Assembly (NCBI GenBank): GCA_028719885.1
Contig: JAQYLT010000050.1
Location: forward strand, 1 to 64,000
Length of the DNA: 64,000 nucleotides
Source of the DNA: Bacillota bacterium
GTDB taxonomy: Bacteria; Bacillota; Clostridia; Oscillospirales; Oscillospiraceae
Reading direction: 5' to 3'
The notes below the pieces were generated by a model. The model had not been told where the DNA came from and made no database searches. It saw only the letters and a list, made by a program, of their open reading frames with translations. The position numbers and the translations under genes were made by a program. The stretch's first letter is position 1, and each line of letters starts with the position of its first letter. Shown one piece after another: positions 25,798-33,841 of this stretch.

Positions 25798-26898
25798 GTG
25801 GCGCGGCGCATTCGGCAATGGATTGGATACTTGATTATGCTGGCCGGGCTGGGGCTGCTGGCCGGTCCGTTCCTCCTGGGGGCCCGGGAGGAACGGATGC
25901 AGGAGCAGGTGGTGGACGGCTTCTATCAGAACCGGGAGGAGATAATTGCGATTCCCACGGAGCAAACGAAGCCTTCTCAGACAGAGCTCCCATTGCAGAC
26001 GCAGCCCCCGGAGCCTGAAACAGAACTGGAGACAGAGCCGGAAACACAGGAGCCCCAGGACCCCCTTTATCAGGCAGCCGCGGCCTACAATGATTCCCTG
26101 CTGCAAAATGGCCAGAGCGGAATGACCCACCGGTCGGATGTGGAGCATTTTGCCCTCAGCACCCTGGATTATGGGTATGAGGAGAACATCATCGGCACCA
26201 TTCAAATCCCCCGGATGGAAATTGAGCTGGGCCTGTATCTGGGGGCCAATGACGAAAACATGGCCAAGGGCGCGGCCATTTTCGGTATGACCTCCCTGCC
26301 TCTGGGCCGGGAGAGCGAAAATGTGGCCGTGGCAGGGCACCGGGGCTGGCGGGGCTCTCCCATGTTCCGGGAGATTCAGAAGCTGCAAATGGACGACCCC
26401 ATTTATGTCACAACCCCCTGGCAGACGCTGGTGTATCGGGTGTGCGAAATTCGCATCGTTACCCCGGAGGACAACACCTGGTGCCGGATTCAGGAGGGAC
26501 GGACCCTGATTTCCCTGATGACCTGCCATCCCTACGGGCAGAATTACCAGCGCTATGTGGTCTTTGCGGAGCTCTGCCAGGAGGAGAAGCCCTCTGAGGA
26601 GGAAATCATTCAGGAAAACCTCCAAAGCTATGACCCAGCGCCCCGGGAGGTCATCCTGGTCAATTCCGACGGTACCAGCGAAACGGTGGCCGTGGAGCCC
26701 GCCTCCATCCAGCCGGACAGCAGTGAATACGGTTCGGTGCTGTCCAACGTGGTGATTCTGGCGGAGGACAAAATGAAAATCGCCGCGTGGATTGCCGCCG
26801 TGCTGGTGGCCCTGGTGGGCATCTGGCTGACCGCTTCCACGGTGCGTGACCTGATTCAATCCAAAAAACAGGGGAGGAGCCCATATGACCCAGAATGA
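25798..26898 (+). CDS. Class-C-like sortase 2 with acidic stalk
   Basis: 366 residues from GTG 25798, directly after the previous stop and served by GGGAGG inside that gene. N-terminal membrane helix, then an unusual Pro/Glu/Thr/Gln-rich spacer (about 55-85), then the sortase core with His181 (AGHRG), Cys243 (LMTCHPYG) and Arg252, and a C-terminal membrane helix. The lid motif typical of class C is not visible. Two divergent sortases in one locus usually divide labour between subunits; which one serves the giant protein is unknown. It overlaps the MoxR gene by 14 bp. Confidence 0.88.
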   Translation: MARRIRQWIGYLIMLAGLGLLAGPFLLGAREERMQEQVVDGFYQNREEIIAIPTEQTKPSQTELPLQTQPPEPETELETEPETQEPQDPLYQAAAAYNDSLLQNGQSGMTHRSDVEHFALSTLDYGYEENIIGTIQIPRMEIELGLYLGANDENMAKGAAIFGMTSLPLGRESENVAVAGHRGWRGSPMFREIQKLQMDDPIYVTTPWQTLVYRVCEIRIVTPEDNTWCRIQEGRTLISLMTCHPYGQNYQRYVVFAELCQEEKPSEEEIIQENLQSYDPAPREVILVNSDGTSETVAVEPASIQPDSSEYGSVLSNVVILAEDKMKIAAWIAAVLVALVGIWLTASTVRDLIQSKKQGRSPYDPE

Positions 26899-27841
26899 AA
26901 AAACTGCCCAGATCATCCGGGAGGTTTCCAAAGCCATCATCGGCAAGGACGACTGCATCCGAACCATCCTTTGCGCCATCCTCTCCGGCGGCCATGTGCT
27001 GATCGAGGATATCCCCGGCGTGGGGAAGACCACCCTGGCCCTGGCTTTCGCCTCGGCCATGGGCTTGGAGCAGAAGCGTATTCAGTTCACGCCGGATGTG
27101 CTGCCCTCGGACATCACCGGCTTTACCCTGTACCAAAGAGAGCAGGAGAAATTTGTCTACCAGCCCGGCGCCATCATGTGCAACCTGTTCCTGGCGGACG
27201 AGATCAACCGAACCTCCCCCAAAACCCAGTCCGCCCTGCTGGAGGTGATGGAGGAAAATGCGGTCACGGTGGATGGAGTCACCCGTCCGGTGCCGTCTCC
27301 TTTCGTGGTGATTGCCACGGAGAACCCCATGGGCTACACGGGCACCCAGATGCTGCCGGAATCCCAGCTGGACCGGTTTCTGGTCTGTGTGGTGATGGGC
27401 TATCCCAGCAATGAGGATGAAATATCCATTTTGAAAAATCAGGCCCGAAGCAGTCCGCTGCAGCAGGTCCGCCCGGTGACCAACCGGCAGGAGCTTTTAC
27501 AGATGCAGGACCAGGTGCGGCAGGTGACGGTTTCCGATGCCGTTTATCAGTATATTGTCAATCTCTGTGCCGAAACCCGGCGCCACCCGGGAATCCAGCT
27601 GGGGCTCAGCCCCCGGGGCACCCTGGCCCTGGCCTCCATTGCCAGAGCCAACGCCTTTGTGCACGGGAGAAGCTATGTGATTCCCCGGGATGTTTCGGAC
27701 ATGTTCCCCGCCATCGCCGTCCACCGGCTGCGGCTGTCCCCGGAGGCGAAAATGAACCGCTGGACGACGGAGGATATTTTAAAGCAGATTCTGGAGCGGG
27801 TGGAGGCCCCCTTGCCGGAGAGGATGAAATTCCGTGGTTAA
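26885..27841 (+). CDS. MoxR-family AAA+ ATPase
   Basis: 318 residues. Walker A GVGKTT at 45-50, Walker B-type LFLADEIN near 105, and the MoxR signature TATENPMGYTGT-like stretch (IATENPMGYTGTQMLPESQLDRF). MoxR ATPases commonly act as chaperone-like factors with neighbouring DUF58 and transglutaminase-like or von Willebrand proteins, and that order is seen here. Its gene starts inside the sortase 2 gene and overlaps the DUF58 gene by 8 bp, so all are translationally linked. A role in maturing or exporting the surface fibre is inference from position. Confidence 0.9.
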   Translation: MTQNEKTAQIIREVSKAIIGKDDCIRTILCAILSGGHVLIEDIPGVGKTTLALAFASAMGLEQKRIQFTPDVLPSDITGFTLYQREQEKFVYQPGAIMCNLFLADEINRTSPKTQSALLEVMEENAVTVDGVTRPVPSPFVVIATENPMGYTGTQMLPESQLDRFLVCVVMGYPSNEDEISILKNQARSSPLQQVRPVTNRQELLQMQDQVRQVTVSDAVYQYIVNLCAETRRHPGIQLGLSPRGTLALASIARANAFVHGRSYVIPRDVSDMFPAIAVHRLRLSPEAKMNRWTTEDILKQILERVEAPLPERMKFRG

Positions 27842-28883
27842 GCGGTGGAAGCCCATTGCCCTTTTGCTGGCAACCTTTCTCCTGGCGGTGTCGCTGAAAA
27901 ACGATTTTCTGTATTTCCTGCTGGGCTTTGAGCTGATGGTTGACCTGGCCCTGTTCTGCCAGGTGAACTGGCTGGCCGGAAAGGTGACGGCCCGGGTGCA
28001 GCTGCCGCAACCCTTGGTGCTGCGGGGGGAGAATTTTCAGATTCGGGCGGAGCTGGCCAATGACAGCCGACTCCCCGTCCCCCAACTGATGCTGCGGCTG
28101 GCGGTGCGCGCCTACCCGGAGCGGGAGGAGCTGCTGCTGAAAGGCAAGCTCATGCTGGATGGCAGGGAGCGGGGGAGCCTCTGCTTCCAGCTGGACAGCA
28201 CCCACTGCGGCTGCCAGGAAATTCGCCCCAATCAGCTGGTTGTGACGGATTTCCTGGGGGTATTCCAGCGCCGATGCCGGGTGGACAGCCGGGAAAAAAG
28301 CCTGCTCTTCATTCTGCCGGAGGTGCTGCGCTCCAAGCAGCCGCTGCCGGAGACCCAGGGACTCTTCCCGGAGGGGGAGGAGGACAACGGCACACAGGGC
28401 ACGGAAGCGATGGATGTCTCCGAAATCCGCAGCTATCGGGAGGGGGACAGCCTGAAGCAGGTGCACTGGAAGCTGACGGCCCGGCTGAACGAACTGATGG
28501 TGCGGGAAATGACGGACCCCACGGAAAAGCTGACCTGGCTCTATTTGAAGCTGCAGGAAAGTCCCCAGGGGCCCCGGGTTCGCAGCGACCCGGACGCATG
28601 GGACCATTTTGTTGAAACCGTTGCATCGGTGTCGGCGGCGCTGCTGAACCTGGAAAAACGGCATATGGTGGTTTGGATGGATGGCCGCGACAGCACGGTG
28701 GTGCGGCACAGCGTGTCCGACGAGACGAGCCTGCAGGAGATGCTGTGCAGCCTGCTGCGGACGGATACCATTCCGCAAGGAGTGCGATCCCCGGCTTTGA
28801 AGGAGATATTGTCAGATGAAACAAAAGCATCCTGCATCGAAATCGACCTACAGGGCAATCTTGTCCGTGGGGAAATGCCGTGA
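27834..28883 (+). CDS. DUF58-domain membrane protein
   Basis: 349 residues from a GTG overlapping the end of the MoxR gene. Two hydrophobic segments near the N-terminus (about 7-50) anchor it. The DUF58 core carries the family signature (S-E-I-R-S-Y-R-E-G-D-S-L-K-Q-V-H-W-K at about 196-213), followed by a von Willebrand-like alpha/beta region (VVWMDGRDS). DUF58 proteins are usual partners of MoxR ATPases; the biochemical role is not settled for the family. The last 68 bp overlap the following gene. Confidence 0.85.
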   Translation: MVKRWKPIALLLATFLLAVSLKNDFLYFLLGFELMVDLALFCQVNWLAGKVTARVQLPQPLVLRGENFQIRAELANDSRLPVPQLMLRLAVRAYPEREELLLKGKLMLDGRERGSLCFQLDSTHCGCQEIRPNQLVVTDFLGVFQRRCRVDSREKSLLFILPEVLRSKQPLPETQGLFPEGEEDNGTQGTEAMDVSEIRSYREGDSLKQVHWKLTARLNELMVREMTDPTEKLTWLYLKLQESPQGPRVRSDPDAWDHFVETVASVSAALLNLEKRHMVVWMDGRDSTVVRHSVSDETSLQEMLCSLLRTDTIPQGVRSPALKEILSDETKASCIEIDLQGNLVRGEMP

Positions 28884-31329
28884 TGAAGCATCAGGGCTCT
28901 GCGTTTCCGACCGCTTCTTTCAGCCGGAACGATCCCCCAAGCCCCACCCACTTGTCTGGTGCGGGATGGATGTGCTGCTGCTGGCCTGCCTGGTGGGCGG
29001 GCTGCTGATGCTGTTTGTTTCCGGGTTTTCCGTGCCGGTTTCCCGATGGTTCTTTCCTGCCGCTCTGCTGCTGTGCGGAGGCTTGGCGGGATACTTCCGC
29101 AGCCAGTGGAGCCGGCGCCATTGGCTGCTAAGCTGGACGATTGTTTTGCTTCTATACCTTCTTGCGCTGTTTCTGCGGCAGGATTCTTTTCTGGCAGGGG
29201 CAAGGCAGTTCGGCAATTTGATGGTTTACACCCTGAACCAAACCTATCAGGGGGAGCTCCCGGCTGTGGTCTTGGATACGGCGGAGGCCGATACTTTTCT
29301 GCTGCTTGCGGCGGTGCCCGCTGCTGCGTGGCTGGCGTACGCGCTGTTTCAAAAGAATTCCATGGCGCTGGCCAATCTGCTGCTGTTCCCGGTGCTGGTT
29401 CTGCTGGGGCTGTGCGGCGCGGCAAAGAACACCGGGGCCTTGTTTCTGGTTTTGCTGGGCATCCTGCTCTGCATGGCCTATTCAAAGCCAAAGCGGCAGC
29501 TTCGGATGTGGGGCGGTCAGAACAAGCAGCTGCGGGAGCAGAACGGGCGGCGCTTTCAGTCCATTCAGAAAAAGGGCGCTGGGTTGGTGCTGCTGATTTT
29601 CCTGCTCCTGTCCGCGCCGGGGTTCTTCCTCGTCCGTCCGCTGCTGTCCGTCTCCCTGAAACCCGCCCAGCAGATGTCCATGGAATTGCAGGGCAGCTTT
29701 CTGACCAAGGTGCTGAAGCTTCTGCCGGAGCTCAGTGCCGGGGCGTGGAATCTGAATGTGGAGGCAGTGGGCGGCGGTGTGCAGGACGGGGCCCTGACCA
29801 GCGAAGAGGGGTATCTTCTGGAGGGCGTGGAGGACCTGCGCCTGACGCTGAACACAAAGCCCAAAGAGGCCCTCTTCCTGAAAGGCTACATCGGCACGAC
29901 TTATCAAAACGGCAAATGGGAAAACAGCCACGGCACCGGCTTTGACGGCGCGGCAATCAACTGGAACACGGAGGGCTCTGCCAGAATCTACATCCAGAAT
30001 CTTCCCTTTCTCCGAACGGCCTTCGCCCTGTCCCAGGAGCCCTCCATTGCCGCCCTGGCCATTGAACCGGCTCAGCTGCTGGTGGAGCGAGAAAACGCCA
30101 ATGATGCCTATACATACCTCCCTTACGGCACTTTCTTAAATGACTACTACCAGGTGAGCGCCGGTGATGGGGCGGTGGAGGGACAGCAGGAGCAGGAAGA
30201 CAGATTCTTCTTCTTTTTCCGGGAGGATATGGAAGCGGTGCTGTCTGCCTGGAATGCGCTGGATGGAACCGGAAATGTCCTGGACCGGGTGGAGGAATCC
30301 TACCGGGCGTTTTGCGAAACAAACAAGCAGACAGATTACCCCGGGATGGAGGCACTGCAAGGGCAAGTCAATGAGGTAATCCGGGAAAACCATTGGAGTG
30401 CCGACCGGAACGAAGAGGAAATCACTTCCTGGATTCGCCAATTTCTGGCGGAGCACTACCGGTATCAGCTGAACCCGGAGGCCGTTCCGGAGGGTGCGGA
30501 TGCGCTGGAATACTTCCTGTTTGAATCCAAAGCGGGAAACAGCGTCCATTTTGCCTCCGCGGCGGTAGTGCTGTATCGCATGTTCGGGGTCCCAGCCCGG
30601 TATGTGGTGGGCTATGAGGTTCCGGCTTCCCTGTTCTCTGCCCAATCCAACGGAACCTACACCGCCACGGTGCAGGGAGACAATGCCCAGGCCTGGGCGG
30701 AAATCTATGTCCCGGGAATTGGATGGACCCCCAGGGATATGACCCCGGGGGTGATCGGCACCTATGAAGAGGTCGGCCCCGGCGGAGAGAAAATAGAAGC
30801 ATTTGTGGAGGGGGGGACGGAAGAAACCCTGCCTCCGGAGGAAACACCTTCAGAAATCCCGGATGTCCCGGCTTCGGAATCCGGCGGACAGACCATCGGG
30901 GAATACGGGGTGGAGCAGATCGTCAAGGCCATTGGGTGCCTTGCGGCTGTGCTGCTGCCTGTCTCCGGATTCGTCTATCTCGGCTGGCGGCTGTGCAGGG
31001 CTTTGGGCTATGTTCCTCTTGGGAGCGCAGCGAGGGCGCGCCGCATGGTATCTGTCTTTCAGGCGCTGTATGCCCGGATGCACAGACTGGGGCTGCCCAA
31101 AGGGGTCAGCAGCCAGTCGGAGGCGTTTTTGACGTTCTGCGAGGGAGAACTGCGCCGACGGTCCCCGGAAGCGGTCTGCCTGGTGCGCCCCACGGTGGAA
31201 AGACTGTATCAGGTCTGCTTCGGCCAATCGGAGGCGACGGCTTCGGATGTATCCGCCATGCGCCGCCTGCTGTTGGCAAGCTATCATAAAAAACGGCCCA
31301 ATGCACCCAACGAAACCAGAACGCGGTGA
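28816..31329 (+). CDS. Transglutaminase-like membrane protein lacking catalytic Cys and His
   Basis: 837 residues; ATG 28816 sits ten bases after AAGGAG within the DUF58 gene. About six N-terminal membrane helices, a large extracellular region with a transglutaminase core (about 530-650), a Pro/Glu-rich linker, a membrane helix near 700, and a cytoplasmic tail. The core keeps FGVPARYVVGYE and W-A-E-I-Y, but the catalytic Cys position is Ser576 (GNSVHFAS instead of G-x-C-x-x-F-A) and the His position is Gln625 (NAQAWAE instead of N-x-H-A-W). Asp641 remains (PRDMTPG). It is therefore probably a non-catalytic, substrate-binding relative of TgpA-type proteins. It is the last gene of the fibre locus. 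Confidence 0.88.
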   Translation: MKQKHPASKSTYRAILSVGKCRDEASGLCVSDRFFQPERSPKPHPLVWCGMDVLLLACLVGGLLMLFVSGFSVPVSRWFFPAALLLCGGLAGYFRSQWSRRHWLLSWTIVLLLYLLALFLRQDSFLAGARQFGNLMVYTLNQTYQGELPAVVLDTAEADTFLLLAAVPAAAWLAYALFQKNSMALANLLLFPVLVLLGLCGAAKNTGALFLVLLGILLCMAYSKPKRQLRMWGGQNKQLREQNGRRFQSIQKKGAGLVLLIFLLLSAPGFFLVRPLLSVSLKPAQQMSMELQGSFLTKVLKLLPELSAGAWNLNVEAVGGGVQDGALTSEEGYLLEGVEDLRLTLNTKPKEALFLKGYIGTTYQNGKWENSHGTGFDGAAINWNTEGSARIYIQNLPFLRTAFALSQEPSIAALAIEPAQLLVERENANDAYTYLPYGTFLNDYYQVSAGDGAVEGQQEQEDRFFFFFREDMEAVLSAWNALDGTGNVLDRVEESYRAFCETNKQTDYPGMEALQGQVNEVIRENHWSADRNEEEITSWIRQFLAEHYRYQLNPEAVPEGADALEYFLFESKAGNSVHFASAAVVLYRMFGVPARYVVGYEVPASLFSAQSNGTYTATVQGDNAQAWAEIYVPGIGWTPRDMTPGVIGTYEEVGPGGEKIEAFVEGGTEETLPPEETPSEIPDVPASESGGQTIGEYGVEQIVKAIGCLAAVLLPVSGFVYLGWRLCRALGYVPLGSAARARRMVSVFQALYARMHRLGLPKGVSSQSEAFLTFCEGELRRRSPEAVCLVRPTVERLYQVCFGQSEATASDVSAMRRLLLASYHKKRPNAPNETRTR

Positions 31330-31363
31330 TACGCAGCTGCGCCTATATTTGTGGAATAAAACA

Positions 31364-31417
31364 GGGATACCGACCTTCCTTTCCGGTGCCTCCGGGAAGA
31401 AAAGCCGGTATCTTTTT
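31364..31417 (+). terminator. Intrinsic terminator closing the fibre locus
   Basis: A long imperfect stem: GGATACCG (about 31365-31372) pairs with CGGTATC (31406-31412), with an inner CTTCC/GGAAG pairing, then TTTTTT. It ends the sortase-to-transglutaminase operon. Confidence 0.7.
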
Positions 31418-31444
31418 TGTTCGATTGCCGATAAAAACGGGAAA

Positions 31445-31530
31445 TGGGAATTTGGCGGGCAGGGCCCGCGGCCAATTCGTTACGAACCCTGGGCAGTCAA
31501 CCCACAACTCCTGGGCCCCTCGACCAGTAC
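31445..31530. repeat. ~85 bp companion repeat module, copy 1
   Basis: Runs from GGAATTTGGCGGGC to CCCCTCGACCAGTAC. It contains a GGGCCCGCGGCC block, the dyad AATTCGTTACGAA and CCACAACTCCTGGGCC. The same sequence, inverted, occurs at 45151-45238 and 60828-60915, always touching a REP-like island. No reading frame is conserved between copies, so it is non-coding. Confidence 0.75.
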
Positions 31531-31539
31531 AGCCACAGT

Positions 31540-31759
31540 AAATTGGAATTTGACGAGTTTGTTGAATGGGATGCCTTCCAACGTGTTCGTAGGGAACGGA
31601 TTTATCCGTTCCGAAACGTCAGTTACCACCCATGGTTTATTGGATGGTAAAGGGTCCCAATTTCCAACATTTTTTCATTCAACGTGCACCCCATAAAAAC
31701 GTTACCGGGCGGAACGGATAAATCCGTTCCCTACGAAACATCCCGTCAAATTCCAATTT
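31540..31759. repeat. REP-like hairpin island C with clear terminal inverted repeats
   Basis: Begins AAATTGGAATTT (31540-31551) and ends AAATTCCAATTT (31748-31759), a perfect 12 bp inverted pair extended by GACG/CGTC. Inside are hairpins facing each other: GTAG-headed at 31588-31613 and its inverse at 31710-31735, both with stem GGAACGGAT. This is the tidiest example of the ~220 bp unit. Confidence 0.85.
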
Positions 31760-31779
31760 ACCCATTTGCCCGGGGGGCG

Positions 31780-32361
31780 CTACTGCGTTTCCTCCGGGTT
31801 ATGAATCCGCTGGTGGGCCTGGAGGGCGATTTCCGGAAGAAGATCGTAGAGAACCATCAAATCCCCGTTTTTCCTTGCCAGGGTTTCCTGGTTGATGGGG
31901 ATATAGGTGATGTCGTTGATGTCGTTCTTTTTCGGAGCGGCCTCCAAAAAGCATTCCCAGGCGGCCTGGTAAAGGGCCTGGTCGTGGGACAGGGGGGCGA
32001 ACCGGTTCCGCTGCTTTTCCCCGGATTGAACCGTGCTGATGCTGCCCAGAACGCCGCAGACCAGCATTGCCAGTCCAAGCAGACGGAAGGCACCATTGCG
32101 GCTCCAGAAAAATGCCGTAAGGGCGATTCCTGCCAAAATGGCCAGGAAAAAGGGCAGCGCGGCTTTGACGGTGGCCTTCCGGTTATTCAAAATGCAGCTG
32201 AGCTTCCGCTCCGCGCATTTGCGGCAGACGCAGTGGTTTTTGAAATCTCCCAGGGCCTGCACCCGTTTTTCCCCGGTGAGGTCCCGGACATGCAGGGTCT
32301 GCACCTGGAGAACGCGAAAAGGATAGTCCTCCGTGGCCGCACCGCATTTGATACAATTCAT
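31780..32361 (-). CDS. Hypothetical zinc-ribbon membrane protein
   Basis: 193 residues, not assigned to a named family. The N-terminus has two CxxC pairs (C3/C6 in MNCIKCG and C44/C49 in CVCRKC-type sequence), consistent with a small zinc ribbon. Two adjacent hydrophobic segments follow (about 68-110), then a soluble C-terminal part. It lies downstream of the malate transporter in the same direction, with a GC-rich hairpin in between, so it may be only partly co-transcribed. Function unknown. Confidence 0.65.
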   Translation of the reverse strand: MNCIKCGAATEDYPFRVLQVQTLHVRDLTGEKRVQALGDFKNHCVCRKCAERKLSCILNNRKATVKAALPFFLAILAGIALTAFFWSRNGAFRLLGLAMLVCGVLGSISTVQSGEKQRNRFAPLSHDQALYQAAWECFLEAAPKKNDINDITYIPINQETLARKNGDLMVLYDLLPEIALQAHQRIHNPEETQ

Positions 32362-32379
32362 GATGACTCCTTAAACAAA

Positions 32380-32405
32380 GGCCGCTGCCGGAAAGGGCAG
32401 CGGCC
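32380..32405 (-). terminator. GC-rich hairpin after the malate transporter gene
   Basis: Perfect 10 bp stem GGCCGCTGCC / GGCAGCGGCC with a 6-base loop. On the minus strand it is followed by TTTGTTTAA, a broken U-run, so termination is probably partial. Confidence 0.65.
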
Positions 32406-32421
32406 GATTGGATGGAAAAGC

Positions 32422-33777
32422 TTACAGCATACCGCCCAGAAGGCTCAGCATCAGGCTGCCCAGCAGCAGGATGATCGCGCCGCCCAGACGGGAGGAGATC
32501 TGTGCAAAAGGCATCAGCTCCATGCGGTTTGCAGCGGACAGAACCGCCACGTCACCGGTGCCGCCCATATTGGCCATGCACAATCCAGCGGTCAGGCCGG
32601 ACTCCACAGGGTAGAAGCCAACCAGCTTGCCCACGATGGCAGCGCCGAAGAAAGCGCCCAGGCAGGTCACCAGGCACAGCAGCAGATACTGCAGGGTGAA
32701 AGTCTCAATCACGGTATTGATGTTCAGGTAGCACAGACCGATGCCAACCAGCAGCGTGGTGGTCAGGTTCTTCATGATGAACTGGAACCACTGATAGCAG
32801 GCAATCTCGATGTGCTCGGGAATGAGGTTAAAGATTTTGCAGATGGCCACGGTGATGATCATCCAGGCATAAGCATGGATGGTAACGGTGGAGGAGACGT
32901 AGTTCTTCCACAGACCGGACAGGATGAAGCCCCAGATGAAGAAAGAGCAGGAAACCAGCAGGCCGATGCCCAGGTTGATCACGTTGATATCATCGCGCTT
33001 CTTCTGCATCTCAGGAGAAATCTCCAGTTCCTTGGGATCGACGGAGCCAGCCTGCATCAGAGCGCCGTTGCCGTTCCACTTCTTGTCCTTGATGATCTTC
33101 ACGATGATACCGGCCATGACGATGGAGATGGCGTTGCCGATGGCCACGGCGGGGGTCATGATGGAGATGGCATCGGCAGCGGACATGGTGCCGGTGGACT
33201 CAAAAATCTTGGACAGGGGAGTGGCGCCTGCGCCCATGCCGCCGCCCATGATGGGCAGAGCGATCAGCAGCAGAGCCTTCACAGCGCCGAAGCCGGTGAT
33301 GGCGCCCAGGCCCACGCACAGGGCGAAAGACAGAATCAGGCCGCCGAAGATGGCAGGGAAGTAACGGGCTGCGGCCTTCATCAGCAGCTTGCGGTTCATG
33401 CCCAGGATGGAGCCGGTAATCAGAGCGGCGATGTAGAAGTCCAGGAAGGCGCCGTCGCCCTTGAAGAAAGTGGTGATGCCCTTGAAGACATAGCTGACGC
33501 TTTCGCCATCAACGGTCTTGGTGGGCAGCAGGTTGAAGTAATTGAGCAGCGCGGAACCAAAGATGATGACGATGGCGCCGCCGCCCAGGTAGGAGTTGAT
33601 GATGGGCGTGCGCTCACCGATCTCATTGAGAACGGTGCCGATCACGATCATGAACGCAAAGCAGCCGGCCATACCGGTGGGCAGCCAGCCCAGATAGGCA
33701 CAGAGCAGGATAACAGCGGAGCAAATGGCAAAAACGGGCCAGGGAAGATTGAACAGCTTATAGCCATTCTTTTTCAT
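32422..33777 (-). CDS. 2-hydroxycarboxylate (malate/citrate) symporter, 2HCT family
   Basis: 451 residues, polytopic, the usual length for 2HCT carriers such as CitS, CitP and MaeN/MaeP. The two family Gly-rich re-entrant motifs are visible: MGGGMGAGATPLS (about 185-197) and MANMGGTGDVAVLSAANRM near the C-terminus, which line the substrate site. An AGAAGGAGAG ribosome site precedes the ATG. It lies 64 bp after the malic enzyme gene, on the same strand, indicating uptake of L-malate (or a related hydroxy acid) with Na+ or H+ for oxidative decarboxylation. Confidence 0.9.
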   Translation of the reverse strand: MKKNGYKLFNLPWPVFAICSAVILLCAYLGWLPTGMAGCFAFMIVIGTVLNEIGERTPIINSYLGGGAIVIIFGSALLNYFNLLPTKTVDGESVSYVFKGITTFFKGDGAFLDFYIAALITGSILGMNRKLLMKAAARYFPAIFGGLILSFALCVGLGAITGFGAVKALLLIALPIMGGGMGAGATPLSKIFESTGTMSAADAISIMTPAVAIGNAISIVMAGIIVKIIKDKKWNGNGALMQAGSVDPKELEISPEMQKKRDDINVINLGIGLLVSCSFFIWGFILSGLWKNYVSSTVTIHAYAWMIITVAICKIFNLIPEHIEIACYQWFQFIMKNLTTTLLVGIGLCYLNINTVIETFTLQYLLLCLVTCLGAFFGAAIVGKLVGFYPVESGLTAGLCMANMGGTGDVAVLSAANRMELMPFAQISSRLGGAIILLLGSLMLSLLGGML

Positions 33778-33841
33778 TATGAATCTCTCCTTCTATAATG
33801 TCGTTTTATTGCTGCTGGGAATTTTTTTGAATATGATGCGC

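Noticed and set aside
31684..33798. 704-residue plus-strand open frame
   Set aside because: Mirror frame of the 2HCT transporter and zinc-ribbon genes; product is Gln/Gly/His/Asp-rich with no family features, and the minus strand is clearly coding.
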